Of a stretch of 64,000 bases of DNA, positions 34,218 to 43,633 are shown piece by piece. Location of the stretch: the NCBI RefSeq assembly GCF_003096555.1, contig NZ_QEKM01000001.1, forward strand, positions 2,232,001 to 2,296,000. Direction: 5' to 3'. The DNA is from Simplicispira sp. 125 (GTDB lineage: Bacteria > Pseudomonadota > Gammaproteobacteria > Burkholderiales > Burkholderiaceae_C). Below the pieces are notes generated by a model. That model did no database searches, had not been told where the DNA came from, and worked only from the letters and a program-made list of their open reading frames with translations. Made by a program: the position numbers and the translations under genes. The first letter of the stretch is position 1, and each line of letters opens with the position of its first letter.

Positions 34218-35804
34218 CTACAGCGTCACGGGCGTAGAAGAGAGTACCGTCGAACGCACGTTATTGCGCCCCGCCTGTTTGGCGGCGTAAAGCTGGGCGT
34301 CGGCACTGGCCAACAAGTCCGGCGCACCGTATTCACCGCCTTGCAGGCTGGCAAGGCCAATACTCACCGTCAGGTATGGAATATCGGCTTGGGGGTTGGG
34401 CAGATCAAGTTCCGCCACGCCGGCACGAATGCGCTCAGCCACCGCACGGGCGTTTTCAGGGTCAGTGTCGGGCAGCAGGCAGGCGAACTCCTCTCCGCCA
34501 TAGCGTGCCACCAGATCTGTGGCACGGGCGACACCGCGTTCGAGCGTGCGGGCGACGGCACGCAAGTAGTCGTCGCCCACGGCATGGCCGAAGTGGTCGT
34601 TCACGCGCTTGAAGTGGTCCACGTCGATCAGCAGCAAGCTCAAGGGAGCTCCTGTGCGCCGATGGTTTGCATGTTCGCGTGCCAGCACCAGGTCAAAGTG
34701 GCGCCGGTTGGCCAAGCGGGTGAGGCCATCGGTCTGGCTCAATCGCTCCAGCTCCTCATTGGCGGCCTGCAGTGCCTGTTGCTGCGCCAAAATTTGTGCA
34801 TGGCTGGCGGCCAAGCGCAGGGACAGGTTGCGGTGCTTGCGCAGCGCTACATACGACGCCAGGGCCAGCAATACCGCAGCAAGGCTGGCCGCCAGCAGCA
34901 AAGTGCGCTGGCTGCGCTGCGCCACATAGCGCTCCATCAACAGGCGCTCGCCCACTTCGTGCGCCTCCAGGGATGCAGAAATGTCCATGACCGCCAGATA
35001 GCGGTCCAACACCGCAACGACGCGTTCATGCTCTGGTGTACGACTGAAATAGAAACTGTAGGCGCGCGGGAATTCACTCAGGGTCTGGATGATTTCCAGA
35101 TCAAAGAGATCATGCCGGTAACGCTCTTGCGAAAAGAAATCAGTGTTGAAAACGGCCACATCGATCGCGTCACTGCGCAGTGCCTGAAAAAGGCCCTTGC
35201 CGACCACCGATGTATCAAAGCTGTGCAACTGGGATGCAGGCACGATGTCCCGCAAAATGGGTTCGAGCGCCACACCACCGATGAAGCCCACGCGGTACTG
35301 CGCCAGATCGGTGCTGGCGCCCACAGACAGACGCCGCCCCTTGCGGGCGATGGCGGCATATTGGCTTGCGTAATAAGACTTCGTGAAAATGCCCTTGCGC
35401 GCGCGCTCAGGCTGGTGGCTCAGGGGGACGAACACATCGGCACGACCCTCCTGCACCTGCCGGATTTTCTCGGCAACCGTCAGTTCCTGGCGGGTGATGA
35501 ATTCGTAACGCAAACCGGTCTGCTGCGCCATGAAGCACAACACATCCGGGCTGATACCGGTGTAGGTATCTCGGTCTTTTTCATACTGCGCCATCGGCGG
35601 AGCGTTCACGGCAAAGATGCGCAGGGGCGGCAAAGCGCGCAATTGGGCGCGCTCCTGTGCGCTCAGTTCCACGGGCACGCGCAAACGGATGCGCTGCGCG
35701 CCGTCACAAGGCATGGCCGAGGCGGCCTGGGTCGCAAGGGCTGTGCATGCCAGCAGGCACAGCCCAGCCCAGATGCGGCGCACAAAGACCAGGGCATCCA
35801 GCAT
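34218..35804 (-). CDS. diguanylate cyclase with periplasmic solute-binding-like sensor
   Basis: A 528-residue membrane enzyme predicted to make c-di-GMP from two GTP. Signal sequence (VFVRRIWAGLCLLACTALAT), a periplasmic SBP_bac_3-like ligand-binding domain of about 290 residues (YTGISPDVLCFMAQQTGLRY; VFVPLSHQPERARKGIFTKS), one membrane helix near 320-345 (LLLAASLAAVLLALASYVAL), a coiled linker (ILAQQQALQAANEELERLSQ) and a GGDEF domain with GGEEF near residue 434. An R-x-x-D inhibitory site (RATD) lies five residues before GGEEF, so feedback inhibition is likely. The ATG at 35804 was preferred over 35882 because it opens the signal peptide. It interrupts hisC-hisD and lies about 4 kb beyond the pel block. 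Confidence 0.9.
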   Translation of the reverse strand: MLDALVFVRRIWAGLCLLACTALATQAASAMPCDGAQRIRLRVPVELSAQERAQLRALPPLRIFAVNAPPMAQYEKDRDTYTGISPDVLCFMAQQTGLRYEFITRQELTVAEKIRQVQEGRADVFVPLSHQPERARKGIFTKSYYASQYAAIARKGRRLSVGASTDLAQYRVGFIGGVALEPILRDIVPASQLHSFDTSVVGKGLFQALRSDAIDVAVFNTDFFSQERYRHDLFDLEIIQTLSEFPRAYSFYFSRTPEHERVVAVLDRYLAVMDISASLEAHEVGERLLMERYVAQRSQRTLLLAASLAAVLLALASYVALRKHRNLSLRLAASHAQILAQQQALQAANEELERLSQTDGLTRLANRRHFDLVLAREHANHRRTGAPLSLLLIDVDHFKRVNDHFGHAVGDDYLRAVARTLERGVARATDLVARYGGEEFACLLPDTDPENARAVAERIRAGVAELDLPNPQADIPYLTVSIGLASLQGGEYGAPDLLASADAQLYAAKQAGRNNVRSTVLSSTPVTL

Positions 35805-35888
35805 GTGCACTATCAAAAGAGAAGCACATTGCGCATGCTGTGCATGCCCTCGTGGCAATTTTCGTGAAAACTCACGATGCACATGAAT

Positions 35889-37211
35889 CTATGACGGGTC
35901 CCGGCTCAACCGCATCTCCGCGGCCTGCGCATGCGCCTGCAGGCCCTCGCCATAGGCCAGGGTGGCAGCGATCGGGCCCAGCACTTGCGCACCGGCCTTG
36001 CTCACTTCGATGAGGCTGCTGCGCTTTTGGAAGTCGTACACACCCAGCGGCGAGGAAAAACGCGCCGTACCGCTGGTGGGCAGCACATGGTTGGGGCCGG
36101 CGCAGTAGTCGCCCAGGCTCTCGCTGGTATAGGCCCCCAGGAAGATGGCGCCCGCGTGCTTGAGCAGCGGCTCCCAGCGGTGCGGTTCGTGGCTGGAGAT
36201 TTCGAGGTGCTCGGGCGCGATGCGGTTGGAAATGTCGCACGCCTCTTCCATGCTGCGCGTATGGATCAGCGCCCCCCGGCCGGTCAGGCTCTTGGCAATG
36301 ATCTCGGCGCGCGGCATGGTGGGCAGCAGGCGGTCGATTTCGCGCTGCACGGCGTCGATGTAGGCCGCATCCGGGCACAGCAGGATGCTCTGCGCCAGCT
36401 CATCGTGTTCGGCCTGGCTGAAAAGGTCCATGGCCACCCAGTCGGCGGGCGTGCTGCCGTCGGCCAGCACGAGGATTTCGCTGGGGCCCGCGATCATGTC
36501 GATGCCCACGGTGCCAAACACATGCTTCTTGGCGCTGGCCACGTAGGCGTTACCAGGGCCGGTGATTTTGTCTACCTTGGGCACGGTCTGCGTGCCGTAG
36601 GCCAGCGCGGCCACGGCCTGCGCACCGCCGATGGTGAAGGCGCGCGTGACGCCGGCCACGTACGCGGCGGCCAGCACCAGCGGGTTTTTCTCGCCTTTGG
36701 GTGTGGGCACGACCATGATGATTTCGCCCACACCGGCAACGTGCGCCGGAATGGCGTTCATCAGTACGCTGCTCGGGTAAGCCGCTTTGCCGCCGGGCAC
36801 GTAGATGCCCACGCGGTCCAGCGGCGTCACTTTCTGGCCCAGCAGGCTGCCGTCCGCATCGCGGTAACTCCAGCTCTCGCCGCAGGCCTTCTTTTGGGCC
36901 TCGTGGTAGCTGCGCACCCGTGCGGCGGCGGCCCGCAGAGCATCGCGCTGGGCGGTGGGAATGGCGTCAAAAGCGGCCTTGAGTTCGGCCTGCGTCAGCT
37001 CCAGCGCCTGCAGCGTGGGGGCTTGCAGCGCGTCGAACCGGGCGGTGTATTCGAGCACGGCGGCATCGCCACGCTTGCGCACGTCGGCCAGGATGTCGGC
37101 CACCCGCTGCTCGATGGCGGCATCCTGGTCGGCCGACCAATGCAACCGGCTCTGAAAAGCATTTTCAAAATCGGCACTCTCGGTGCGCAAACGAACGGGT
37201 GTGGCTTTCAT
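35889..37211 (-). CDS. hisD: histidinol dehydrogenase HisD
   Basis: Zinc- and NAD-dependent enzyme of 440 residues, catalysing the last two steps of histidine synthesis (histidinol to histidinal to histidine). Family segments: [53 protein letters not shown] and [17 protein letters not shown], the last holding catalytic Glu-His. Ends [18 protein letters not shown]. It is 84 bases upstream of the diguanylate cyclase gene on the same strand. Confidence 0.97.
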   Translation of the reverse strand: MKATPVRLRTESADFENAFQSRLHWSADQDAAIEQRVADILADVRKRGDAAVLEYTARFDALQAPTLQALELTQAELKAAFDAIPTAQRDALRAAAARVRSYHEAQKKACGESWSYRDADGSLLGQKVTPLDRVGIYVPGGKAAYPSSVLMNAIPAHVAGVGEIIMVVPTPKGEKNPLVLAAAYVAGVTRAFTIGGAQAVAALAYGTQTVPKVDKITGPGNAYVASAKKHVFGTVGIDMIAGPSEILVLADGSTPADWVAMDLFSQAEHDELAQSILLCPDAAYIDAVQREIDRLLPTMPRAEIIAKSLTGRGALIHTRSMEEACDISNRIAPEHLEISSHEPHRWEPLLKHAGAIFLGAYTSESLGDYCAGPNHVLPTSGTARFSSPLGVYDFQKRSSLIEVSKAGAQVLGPIAATLAYGEGLQAHAQAAEMRLSRDPS

Positions 37212-37241
37212 GGCTCTCTATCGAAAATTAAAGGCGGAGGA

Positions 37242-37595
37242 TTATTCGGTATCGGCCGATACGTCGCCTGTCTTGCGGTTGTAACGCAGCGTGATCTTGT
37301 CCAGCTCACACAGATTGAAGCCCTCCCATTCGACCTCAGATTCGTCGTCCGTGAACACGACTTTGATGTCCTGTACGCAATGCTTGGTATCACCGAACTT
37401 GAACTTGCGCGCCTGGCTATTGAGCAACTGGTTGTCGCCCAAACGGTCTTTGCCCCACTTGTCCATTTTCGTGGGCGAGATATAAACTTCATTGAGTGCA
37501 TAACCCGTGCGGTTGACAAGCGTGAAGTCTGCATCTGCAGCACCGGCAACACCGGTCACAGCCAATACACCGATCAAAGCAATTTTCTTGAACAT
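37242..37595 (-). CDS. small secreted protein of unknown function
   Basis: 117-residue protein with a clear signal peptide (MFKKIALIGVLAVTGVAGAA, cleavage after residue 20 or so). The mature part reads FTLVNRTGYALNEVYISPTK, then KWGKDRL, and has two cysteines (HCVQDI and NLCELDK) that could form a disulfide; it is likely a small beta-sandwich. I recognise it as a conserved hypothetical family in beta- and other proteobacteria but know no function. The ATG at 37595 was chosen because it opens the signal peptide; the frame continues 14 codons upstream. It sits between hisG and hisD, 30 bases before hisD, so it may be cotranscribed. Confidence 0.8.
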   Translation of the reverse strand: MFKKIALIGVLAVTGVAGAADADFTLVNRTGYALNEVYISPTKMDKWGKDRLGDNQLLNSQARKFKFGDTKHCVQDIKVVFTDDESEVEWEGFNLCELDKITLRYNRKTGDVSADTE

Positions 37596-37739
37596 ACGAT
37601 CCCTGAAGTTTTTGAATTCACTGTTGCATTCAGACACGAATTTGCCTGAGGCAAGCGCATTGTCGTAGGGAGATCAGTCGGCCCAGCTGGGGGTGGCGAA
37701 TAATTTACTGAACGCCCTTGCTCAAGCGGTTCTCAGGGT

Positions 37740-38405
37740 TCAAGGTTCAGGACGAATGGCGGAGGCAAACGCATCAATGATGCGGCGCAGCGGTGCCTGC
37801 TTGAGCTTGAGCGCCGCCTGGTTGACCACCAGGTGCGAGCTGATGTCCATGATGCGCTCGACCTCCACCAGGTGGTTGGCCTTGAGGGTGTTGCCGGTGG
37901 ACACCAGATCGACGATGGCATCGGCCAGGCCAGTGAGGGGCGCCAGTTCCATGCTGCCGTAGAGCTTGATCATGTCCACATGCACGCCCTTGGTGGCAAA
38001 AAAATCGCGGGCGATGGCGGTGTACTTGCTAGCCACCCGCAGGCGGGCGCCCTGGCGCACGGCGTTTTCGTAGTCGAAGTCGGAACGCACGGCCACACTC
38101 ACGCGGCAGCGCGCAATGCGCAGGTCCAGCGGCAAAAACAGGCCCGAGCGCGCGGCACCGCCCCATTCGGCGCTGTGCTCGATCAGCGTGTCCTTGCCAC
38201 ACACGCCCATGTCGGCGCCGCCATACTGCACATAGGTAGGCACGTCCGAGGCACGCACCAGCACCACGCGCACATCAGGCTGGTTGGTCGCCAGAATCAG
38301 CTTGCGCGATTTTTCAGGGTCTTCCAGCACCTCGATACCAGCAGCGGCCAGCAGCGGCATGATCTCGTCGAAGATGCGGCCTTTGGAGAGAGCAAGCGTA
38401 ATCAT
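37740..38405 (-). CDS. hisG: ATP phosphoribosyltransferase HisG, short form
   Basis: First enzyme of histidine synthesis, joining ATP and PRPP. The 221-residue length is the short form, which lacks the C-terminal regulatory domain and needs the HisZ partner for activity and feedback control; hisZ is not in this window. Family segments [30 protein letters not shown] and the PRPP-binding [16 protein letters not shown] are clear. Its start overlaps the murA stop by one base, so expression is tied to murA; the following gene (small secreted protein) is 144 bases away. Confidence 0.97.
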   Translation of the reverse strand: MITLALSKGRIFDEIMPLLAAAGIEVLEDPEKSRKLILATNQPDVRVVLVRASDVPTYVQYGGADMGVCGKDTLIEHSAEWGGAARSGLFLPLDLRIARCRVSVAVRSDFDYENAVRQGARLRVASKYTAIARDFFATKGVHVDMIKLYGSMELAPLTGLADAIVDLVSTGNTLKANHLVEVERIMDISSHLVVNQAALKLKQAPLRRIIDAFASAIRPEP

Positions 38406-39673
38406 CAGATTCTTTCAATGTCTGCGCCCAGGCCGCGCAGTTTGGCTTCCATGCAGTCGTAGCCGCGGTCGAGGTGGTAGATGCGGTCCACCACGGTCTC
38501 GCCCTCGGCCACCAGCCCGGCGATCACCAGACTGGCCGAGGCCCGCAGGTCGGTGGCCATGACCGTTGCGCCCGAGAGGCGGGGCACGCCCTCGGACACC
38601 GCCAAGCGACCATCGACCTGGATGCGCGCACCCAGCCGCACCAGCTCGTTCACATGCATGAAGCGGTTTTCAAAAATAGTTTCGGTGACCGTGGCCGTGC
38701 CCTGTGCCACGCAGTTCAGCGCCATGAACTGGGCTTGCATGTCGGTGGGAAAGCCTGGGTATTCGGTGGTGCGAAAACCCTGCGCACGCAAGGCCGCAGC
38801 ACCTGGGCTGCGCACATGGATGCCGCCCTGCGCGGCCTCAACGGTGGCACCAGCTTCGCGCAACTTTTCGATCACGGCATCAAGGTGGTCCGCACGGGCA
38901 TGGCGCAAAAAGGCGTCACCCCCGGTGGCCGCCACAGCGCACAGAAAGGTACCGGCCTCGATGCGGTCGGCCACCACCGCATGCTCGCAGCCGTGCAACT
39001 GTTCGACGCCCTGGATGCGGATGCGGCTGGTGCCATGGCCTTCGATCTGCGCGCCCATGGCGATCAGCATTTCGGCCAGATCGGAGATCTCAGGCTCCTG
39101 TGCGGCGTTTTCCAGCACCGTCTCGCCCTCGGCCAGACTGGCGGCCATGAGGAAGTTCTCGGTGCCGGTCACGGTGACCATGTCGGTGGTGATGCGTGCG
39201 CCCTGCAGGCGCGTGCGGCCCTCGGGCAGGCGGGCAATCATGTAGCCGTGTTCGACCACAATATCGGCGCCCATGGCGGTAAGGCCTTTGATGTGCTGGT
39301 CCACCGGGCGCGAGCCAATGGCGCAGCCGCCCGGCAGCGATACCGTGGCCTCGCCAAAGCGCGCCAGCAGCGGGCCGAGGGCCAGCACCGAGGCGCGCAT
39401 GGTCTTGACCAGCTCGTACGGCGCTTCGGGCGTATTCAGGCCACTGGCATCAATGCGCACGCTGCCATCGTCGCCGCGCTCGGCTACCACGCCCATGTTG
39501 CGGATGAGCTTGAGCATGGTGTTCACATCCTGCAGCCGAGGCACGTTGCGCAGCACCACCGGCCCGGCCGTTAGCAGCGCGGCACACAGCTCGGGCAGGG
39601 CCGCATTCTTGGCGCCCGAGACCGGCACCTCGCCCTGCAAGGGGCGGCCACCGCGGATGAGGAGCTTGTCCAT
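38405..39673 (-). CDS. murA: UDP-N-acetylglucosamine 1-carboxyvinyltransferase MurA
   Basis: Essential cytoplasmic enzyme that adds enolpyruvate from PEP to UDP-GlcNAc, the first committed step of peptidoglycan synthesis. 422 residues. Catalytic Cys117 (equivalent to Cys115 of E. coli) is in [19 protein letters not shown], so it is of the fosfomycin-sensitive type. The ATG at 39673 gives the canonical [12 protein letters not shown] start; a TTG nine bases upstream is in frame. Located between the BolA gene and hisG, the usual betaproteobacterial order. Confidence 0.97.
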   Translation of the reverse strand: MDKLLIRGGRPLQGEVPVSGAKNAALPELCAALLTAGPVVLRNVPRLQDVNTMLKLIRNMGVVAERGDDGSVRIDASGLNTPEAPYELVKTMRASVLALGPLLARFGEATVSLPGGCAIGSRPVDQHIKGLTAMGADIVVEHGYMIARLPEGRTRLQGARITTDMVTVTGTENFLMAASLAEGETVLENAAQEPEISDLAEMLIAMGAQIEGHGTSRIRIQGVEQLHGCEHAVVADRIEAGTFLCAVAATGGDAFLRHARADHLDAVIEKLREAGATVEAAQGGIHVRSPGAAALRAQGFRTTEYPGFPTDMQAQFMALNCVAQGTATVTETIFENRFMHVNELVRLGARIQVDGRLAVSEGVPRLSGATVMATDLRASASLVIAGLVAEGETVVDRIYHLDRGYDCMEAKLRGLGADIERI

Positions 39674-39696
39674 GGTCAGCAATTCAAAATATGAGT

Positions 39697-39750
39697 AAAA
39701 ACAGGCCCTAGAGCCTACCTATCAAGCGCTGCAAGCTATATTTTCAATAG
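39697..39750 (-). repeat. short palindromic intergenic repeat, copy between ibaG and murA
   Basis: Reads AGGCCCTAGAGCC, spacer with TATCAAGCGCTGCAAGCTAT, then ATTTTCAATAG. Arms match the short repeat family. It fills most of the 89-base gap between the BolA-family stop and the murA start. Confidence 0.75.
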
Positions 39751-39762
39751 CACACAAGTCGC

Positions 39763-40008
39763 TCAACGCTCTGCCTGGGCCGCCCATTCGGCGGGGGTGA
39801 AGGTTTTCATGGACAGGGCATGCACTTCGTCGGTCTGCATCTTGCCGCCCAGCGTGGCGTACACGCACTGGTGGCGCGCAATGGCGCGTTTGCCTTCGAA
39901 TTCAGGCGAAACAATGGTGGCATACCAGTGGCGCCCATCGCCTTCGAGCGTGATGTATTCACAGGCCAGGCCCGTGCTGATGAGGTTGCGGATCTCGTCG
40001 GCGGTCAT
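39763..40008 (-). CDS. ibaG: BolA-family protein (IbaG-like)
   Basis: 81-residue BolA/IbaG-type protein, thought to work with monothiol glutaredoxins in iron-sulfur cluster handling; in E. coli ibaG lies beside murA as here. The conserved fold segments are visible: the N-terminal helix MTADEIRNLISTGL, the loop GDGRHWYATIVSPEFEGKRA with the family Ser-Pro-Glu-Phe, and IARHQCVYATLGGKM with the conserved RHQxVY. Encoded between the ABC exporter permease and murA on the same strand. Confidence 0.93.
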   Translation of the reverse strand: MTADEIRNLISTGLACEYITLEGDGRHWYATIVSPEFEGKRAIARHQCVYATLGGKMQTDEVHALSMKTFTPAEWAAQAER

Positions 40009-40098
40009 GTCAGGTTCCCAGGAAAAACAGCCTGCGCCCTATCGGCCTGCAGGCAAAAAACAGCGGCACCGGGCCGCCCATGGAGTACAGCACACGGG

Positions 40099-40854
40099 TC
40101 ATGAGCGAATCTTGTACCCGGTGCGCAGCAACTGCAGGGCCAGGGCACTCACGCACAGCCAGGCCGTGCCGACGATGCCCAGGCTGAGCCAGGGCGAGGC
40201 ATCGCTCTGGCCAAAAAAGCCGTACCTGAAACCATCGATCATGTAGAAAAACGGGTTCAGGTGGCTCACTGCCTGCCAGAACGGTGGCAGTGAGCTGATG
40301 GAATAGAAAACGCCCGAGAGAAACGTCATGGGCACGATGATGAAGTTCTGGAAGGCCGCCATCTGGTCGAACTTGTCGGCCCAAAGCCCGGCAATGATGC
40401 CCAGCGTGGCCAGCAGCGCCGCCCCCAGCAAGGCAAACACAATGATCCACAGCGGCGCCGCCAGCTCGGGCAGTGCAAAAACCAGCGTCACCAGAAAAAC
40501 CCCCAGCCCCACCACCAGACCGCGCAGCATGGACGAACCCACATAGGCCACAAACCACGCGCGGTGCGACATGGGCGTGAGCAGCTGGAACACCAGGCTG
40601 CCCATGATCTTGCTCTGCACCAGGCTGGATGAGCTGTTGGCAAAGGCGTTTTGCAACACGCTCATCATCACCAGGCCGGGCACCAGGAAGGAGACGTAGT
40701 CGATGCGGTCGTACACCTTCACATGGTCTTGCAGCACGTGGCCAAAGATCAGCAGGTAGAGCACGGCGGTCAGCACGGGGGCGCCGACCGTCTGGAAGCT
40801 GACCTTCCAAAAGCGCAGCACCTCCTTGTAGAAAAGCATCTGCCAACCGGTCAT
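40099..40854 (-). CDS. ABC-2 type exporter permease (YadH-like)
   Basis: 251-residue integral membrane permease with six predicted helices and the ABC-2 motif region (KIMGSLVFQLLTPMSHRAWF; FLSGVFYSISSLPPFWQAVS). Pairs with the ATPase encoded just upstream, which overlaps it by ATGA. Homologues of the yadGH type lie in this position next to the mla operon in many betaproteobacteria; the substrate is unknown, perhaps a lipid or envelope component. Ends 90 bases before the BolA gene. Confidence 0.92.
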   Translation of the reverse strand: MTGWQMLFYKEVLRFWKVSFQTVGAPVLTAVLYLLIFGHVLQDHVKVYDRIDYVSFLVPGLVMMSVLQNAFANSSSSLVQSKIMGSLVFQLLTPMSHRAWFVAYVGSSMLRGLVVGLGVFLVTLVFALPELAAPLWIIVFALLGAALLATLGIIAGLWADKFDQMAAFQNFIIVPMTFLSGVFYSISSLPPFWQAVSHLNPFFYMIDGFRYGFFGQSDASPWLSLGIVGTAWLCVSALALQLLRTGYKIRS

Positions 40855-41804
40855 GCGTGCTCCAGTGGCTGCAGGGATGCGCCAGCAACTTCCTCGGCGG
40901 CCGCTGCGGCGGCCATGACGTTGAGAAACACATCCTCCAGGTCGGAACGGCGGATCTCGATGTCCTGCACCTCGACACCGGCCTCACGCAGCGTGGCCAG
41001 ATAGTGCTCAATGTCCTGCGCATCGTTGGCCGCCAATTGCACCACCCGCCCCGTCACACGGGCCTGTGCGGCCAGCGCGTCAGGCAAAGCGCTGTCGGTT
41101 TTGAAGACCAGCACATTGCCCGAGGCCGCCTTGAGCAGTTCGCTGGTACGGTCGAGCGCCACCACGCGCCCGTTCTTGAGCATGGCAATGCGCCCGCACA
41201 AGGCCTCGGCTTCTTCCAGGTAGTGCGTGGTCAGCAAGACGGTATGGCCTTGCTTGTTCAGCTTGGCAATGAAGTGCCAGAGCGTCTGGCGCAATTCCAC
41301 ATCGACCCCGGCCGTGGGCTCGTCCAACACGATGATGGGCGGCTTGTGCACCAGCGCCTGGGCCACCAGCACACGGCGCTTCATGCCGCCCGAGAGCTGG
41401 CGCATATTGGCCTGGGCCTTGTCGGTCAGACCCAGGTTGGCGAGCAGTTCATCGATCCAGTCGTCGTTGTGGCGCACGCCGAAATAGCCCGACTGAAAGC
41501 GCAGCGCCTCGCGCACACTAAAAAAGGGGTCAAACACCAATTCCTGCGGCACTACGCCCAGCTTGCGCCGGGCCTGGGCATAGTCCTGCTGAACATCGCT
41601 GCCTTGCACCAGCACGCGGCCAGTGCTGGCACGCACCAGGCCCGCCAAAATGCTGATCAGGGTGGTTTTACCCGCACCGTTGGGACCCAGCAGGCCGAAA
41701 AACTCGCCTTCCTCGATGTCCAGGCTCACGCCGCTGAGCGCATGAAAAGAGCCCCGGGGCGTGGAATAGGTCTTGGAGACGGATTGGAAGGAGACTGCAG
41801 GCAT
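40851..41804 (-). CDS. ABC exporter ATP-binding protein (YadG-like)
   Basis: 317-residue ABC ATPase. Walker A GPNGAGKTTLISIL, signature LSGGMKRRVLVAQALV, Walker B PIIVLDEPTAGVD, H-loop TTHYLEEAEAL. The C-terminal region after about residue 215 is the usual DUF4162-like extension. It energises the ABC-2 permease downstream (ATGA overlap). The ATG at 41804 starts MPAVSFQSVSKTYSTP; the open frame upstream is shadow. Separated from mlaB by 77 bases without notable features. Confidence 0.93.
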   Translation of the reverse strand: MPAVSFQSVSKTYSTPRGSFHALSGVSLDIEEGEFFGLLGPNGAGKTTLISILAGLVRASTGRVLVQGSDVQQDYAQARRKLGVVPQELVFDPFFSVREALRFQSGYFGVRHNDDWIDELLANLGLTDKAQANMRQLSGGMKRRVLVAQALVHKPPIIVLDEPTAGVDVELRQTLWHFIAKLNKQGHTVLLTTHYLEEAEALCGRIAMLKNGRVVALDRTSELLKAASGNVLVFKTDSALPDALAAQARVTGRVVQLAANDAQDIEHYLATLREAGVEVQDIEIRRSDLEDVFLNVMAAAAAAEEVAGASLQPLEHA

Positions 41805-41881
41805 GTGAGACAGCGATTTTACGGCCTTGGCCCTAAGGGGCTGTCCAAGGCTGCCATGCACCGCCACGGGCCATGGGGGCA

Positions 41882-42172
41882 TCACGCCCCAGCGGCCTGC
41901 GCGGGGAGCAAAGACTCCACGCCGTACAACGCAGCCATTCCCGCCAGTGCCGGGGGCAAATCCTTGATGGCCAGGGTTTTGTGGCACGCCAGCGCCTCGC
42001 GGCGGCATTCGAGCAACACGGCCAGCGCCGAACTGTCGAACACCCGCAGCGCACCGGCATCGATGACCCAGTGCAATGCCGGGCCCGCACGCAACCCCTG
42101 CAGCAGCGGCTCGAGCACGCCGCTGGCTTGGCGGTGCGTCAGTTCAACCGGCAAGGCCAGCACCGTGTCCAT
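41882..42172 (-). CDS. mlaB: MlaB, STAS-domain subunit of the Mla transporter
   Basis: 96-residue STAS-domain protein that binds the ATPase MlaF and is needed for activity of the MlaFEDB phospholipid transporter. The STAS core is visible: VIDAGALRVFDSSALAVLLECRR-type segment with DSSALAVL near residues 46-53. Begins four bases after mlaC's stop. Assignment rests on position and the STAS signature; the sequence family is short and divergent. Confidence 0.87.
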   Translation of the reverse strand: MDTVLALPVELTHRQASGVLEPLLQGLRAGPALHWVIDAGALRVFDSSALAVLLECRREALACHKTLAIKDLPPALAGMAALYGVESLLPAQAAGA

Positions 42173-42176
42173 GCCT

Positions 42177-42815
42177 TCAGCCCTTGGCGTTGCTTTGGTT
42201 GCGCGCGGTCAGGACGTCGATCAGGCCGTCGATGCCCTTCGCATTGATCTCCCGGGCAAACTGGCTACGGTAGGTTTCCACCAACCAGGCTCCCAGCACA
42301 TTGAGGTTGTAGATTTTCCAGCCCGTGCCCTCGCCGGGGGTTTTCTCCAGCCAATAATCGAGTTGCACCGGATCCCCCCGGCCCCGCACCTCGGTGCGCA
42401 CCAGCACGTCCTTGTCCTGCGGGCTGGCCCGCAGCGGCTTGACGTGGATGGTCTGGTCGCTCACCTGCGCCAACGCCCCGGCGTAGGTGCGCACCAACAG
42501 GGTCTTGAACTCGTCCTGCAAGCGCTTTTGCTGCTCGGGGCTGGCTTTGCGCCAGCCTGGGCCGACAGCGGCTGCGGTCATACGGCGGAAGTTCACGTTC
42601 GGCATGATGGTTTTGTCCACCAGCGCAATGACTTTGTCGAGCTCGCCCGCCTTGATGGATTTGTCGGCACGCAGCGCATCCAGCACTTCGGTAGACAGCC
42701 GCTGCACCATCACATCGGGCGCCTCGTCGGCGGCGTGCACCACGCCGGCCCCGGCCAAAGCCCACACGGCAACCAGACTGGCTGCCAAGCGCCCCAAATA
42801 ACGTCGTTTGATCAT
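42177..42815 (-). CDS. mlaC: MlaC, periplasmic phospholipid shuttle
   Basis: 212-residue periplasmic protein with a signal peptide (LAASLVAVWALAGAGVVHAA, cleavage near residue 29). Carries phospholipids between the outer-membrane MlaA complex and inner-membrane MlaFEDB. Characteristic segments: NVNFRRMTAAAVGPGWRKA-type region and VDKTIMPNVNFR; QFAREINAKGIDGLIDVL near the end. Located between mlaA (29 bases) and mlaB (4 bases). Confidence 0.94.
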   Translation of the reverse strand: MIKRRYLGRLAASLVAVWALAGAGVVHAADEAPDVMVQRLSTEVLDALRADKSIKAGELDKVIALVDKTIMPNVNFRRMTAAAVGPGWRKASPEQQKRLQDEFKTLLVRTYAGALAQVSDQTIHVKPLRASPQDKDVLVRTEVRGRGDPVQLDYWLEKTPGEGTGWKIYNLNVLGAWLVETYRSQFAREINAKGIDGLIDVLTARNQSNAKG

Positions 42816-42844
42816 TCTTTCCTCACTTCAACACGTGCCCGGAT

Positions 42845-43633
42845 TCACTCTTGCGGCTCGGGGGGCAGTCGGCCATCATCACTGCCGGGCGCAGCATCAC
42901 GTCCAGCGGCTTCAGCAGCACGCTGGCTGCGCACTTGCAGGAACACGTCGCGCGTAAAGCTGTATTTGTCCAGTGCAGCACCATCCAGCACCTCGCCGGC
43001 GCGCAGCAGGTTTGCGCGGGTATCCACCACACGCAGGGCATACAGGCTGTTGCGGGCCGACACGGGATCGACCTGGCGCACGGGGTTGCCCCGCATATCC
43101 ACAGGCAACGCCAGTGTGTCGCGCACGGTGGATGGCCCCAAGATGGGCAGCACCAGATACGGACCGGGCGGCATGCCCCAGCGCCCCAATGTCAACCCAA
43201 AGTCCTGCTTGTGCCGTTCCAGCCCCATCTCGCTGGCCACGTCCAGCACGCCGCCCAGACCCATGAGGGTGTTGATGCCCACACGGAAGAAACTGGACAA
43301 CGCGCCCTCGGCCCGCAACTGCAGCGTATTGTTCACAAACGACCACGCATCACCCAGATTGGAGAAGAAGTTGCTGACTCCGGTGCGCACCGGCGCAGGC
43401 GTGGCCTGCTGGTAGGCCGTGGCCACTGGTTTGAGGACAGCCGCATCCACCGCATCGTTGAAGCGCGTCATGCTGCGGTTGTAGGGTTCCAGCGGGTCGT
43501 CCGGATGGGCCTGAGGGCCGCTGGCGCAGCCCGCCAGCAACAGAGCGCCCAGGACCAGGGCGGCGGCCCGGCTGGCGCCCGTGGCATGTTTTTTTTCAGG
43601 ACGCTGCGCGCCCTTGGTCATCGCGGTGGTCAT
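42845..43633 (-). CDS. mlaA: MlaA (VacJ) outer-membrane lipoprotein
   Basis: 262-residue lipoprotein that removes mislocalised phospholipids from the outer leaflet of the outer membrane. Lipobox LLAGC (GALLLAGCASGPQ), then the MlaA hallmarks DPLEPYNRSMTRFNDAVD, GVSNFFSNLGDAWSFVN, FGLTLGRWGMPPGPYLVLP and GPSTVRDTLALPVD. The C-terminal tail after about 235 is polar and low in conservation. Unlike in E. coli, mlaA lies within the mla operon, as is usual in betaproteobacteria; its ATG overlaps mlaD. Confidence 0.96.
   Translation of the reverse strand: MTTAMTKGAQRPEKKHATGASRAAALVLGALLLAGCASGPQAHPDDPLEPYNRSMTRFNDAVDAAVLKPVATAYQQATPAPVRTGVSNFFSNLGDAWSFVNNTLQLRAEGALSSFFRVGINTLMGLGGVLDVASEMGLERHKQDFGLTLGRWGMPPGPYLVLPILGPSTVRDTLALPVDMRGNPVRQVDPVSARNSLYALRVVDTRANLLRAGEVLDGAALDKYSFTRDVFLQVRSQRAAEAAGRDAAPGSDDGRLPPEPQE

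Noticed and set aside
35931..37649. 572-residue plus-strand reading frame opposite hisD
   Set aside because: Antisense shadow of hisD in GC-rich DNA; composition rich in Gly, His and Arg, with no domain sense, while hisD on the other strand is unmistakable.
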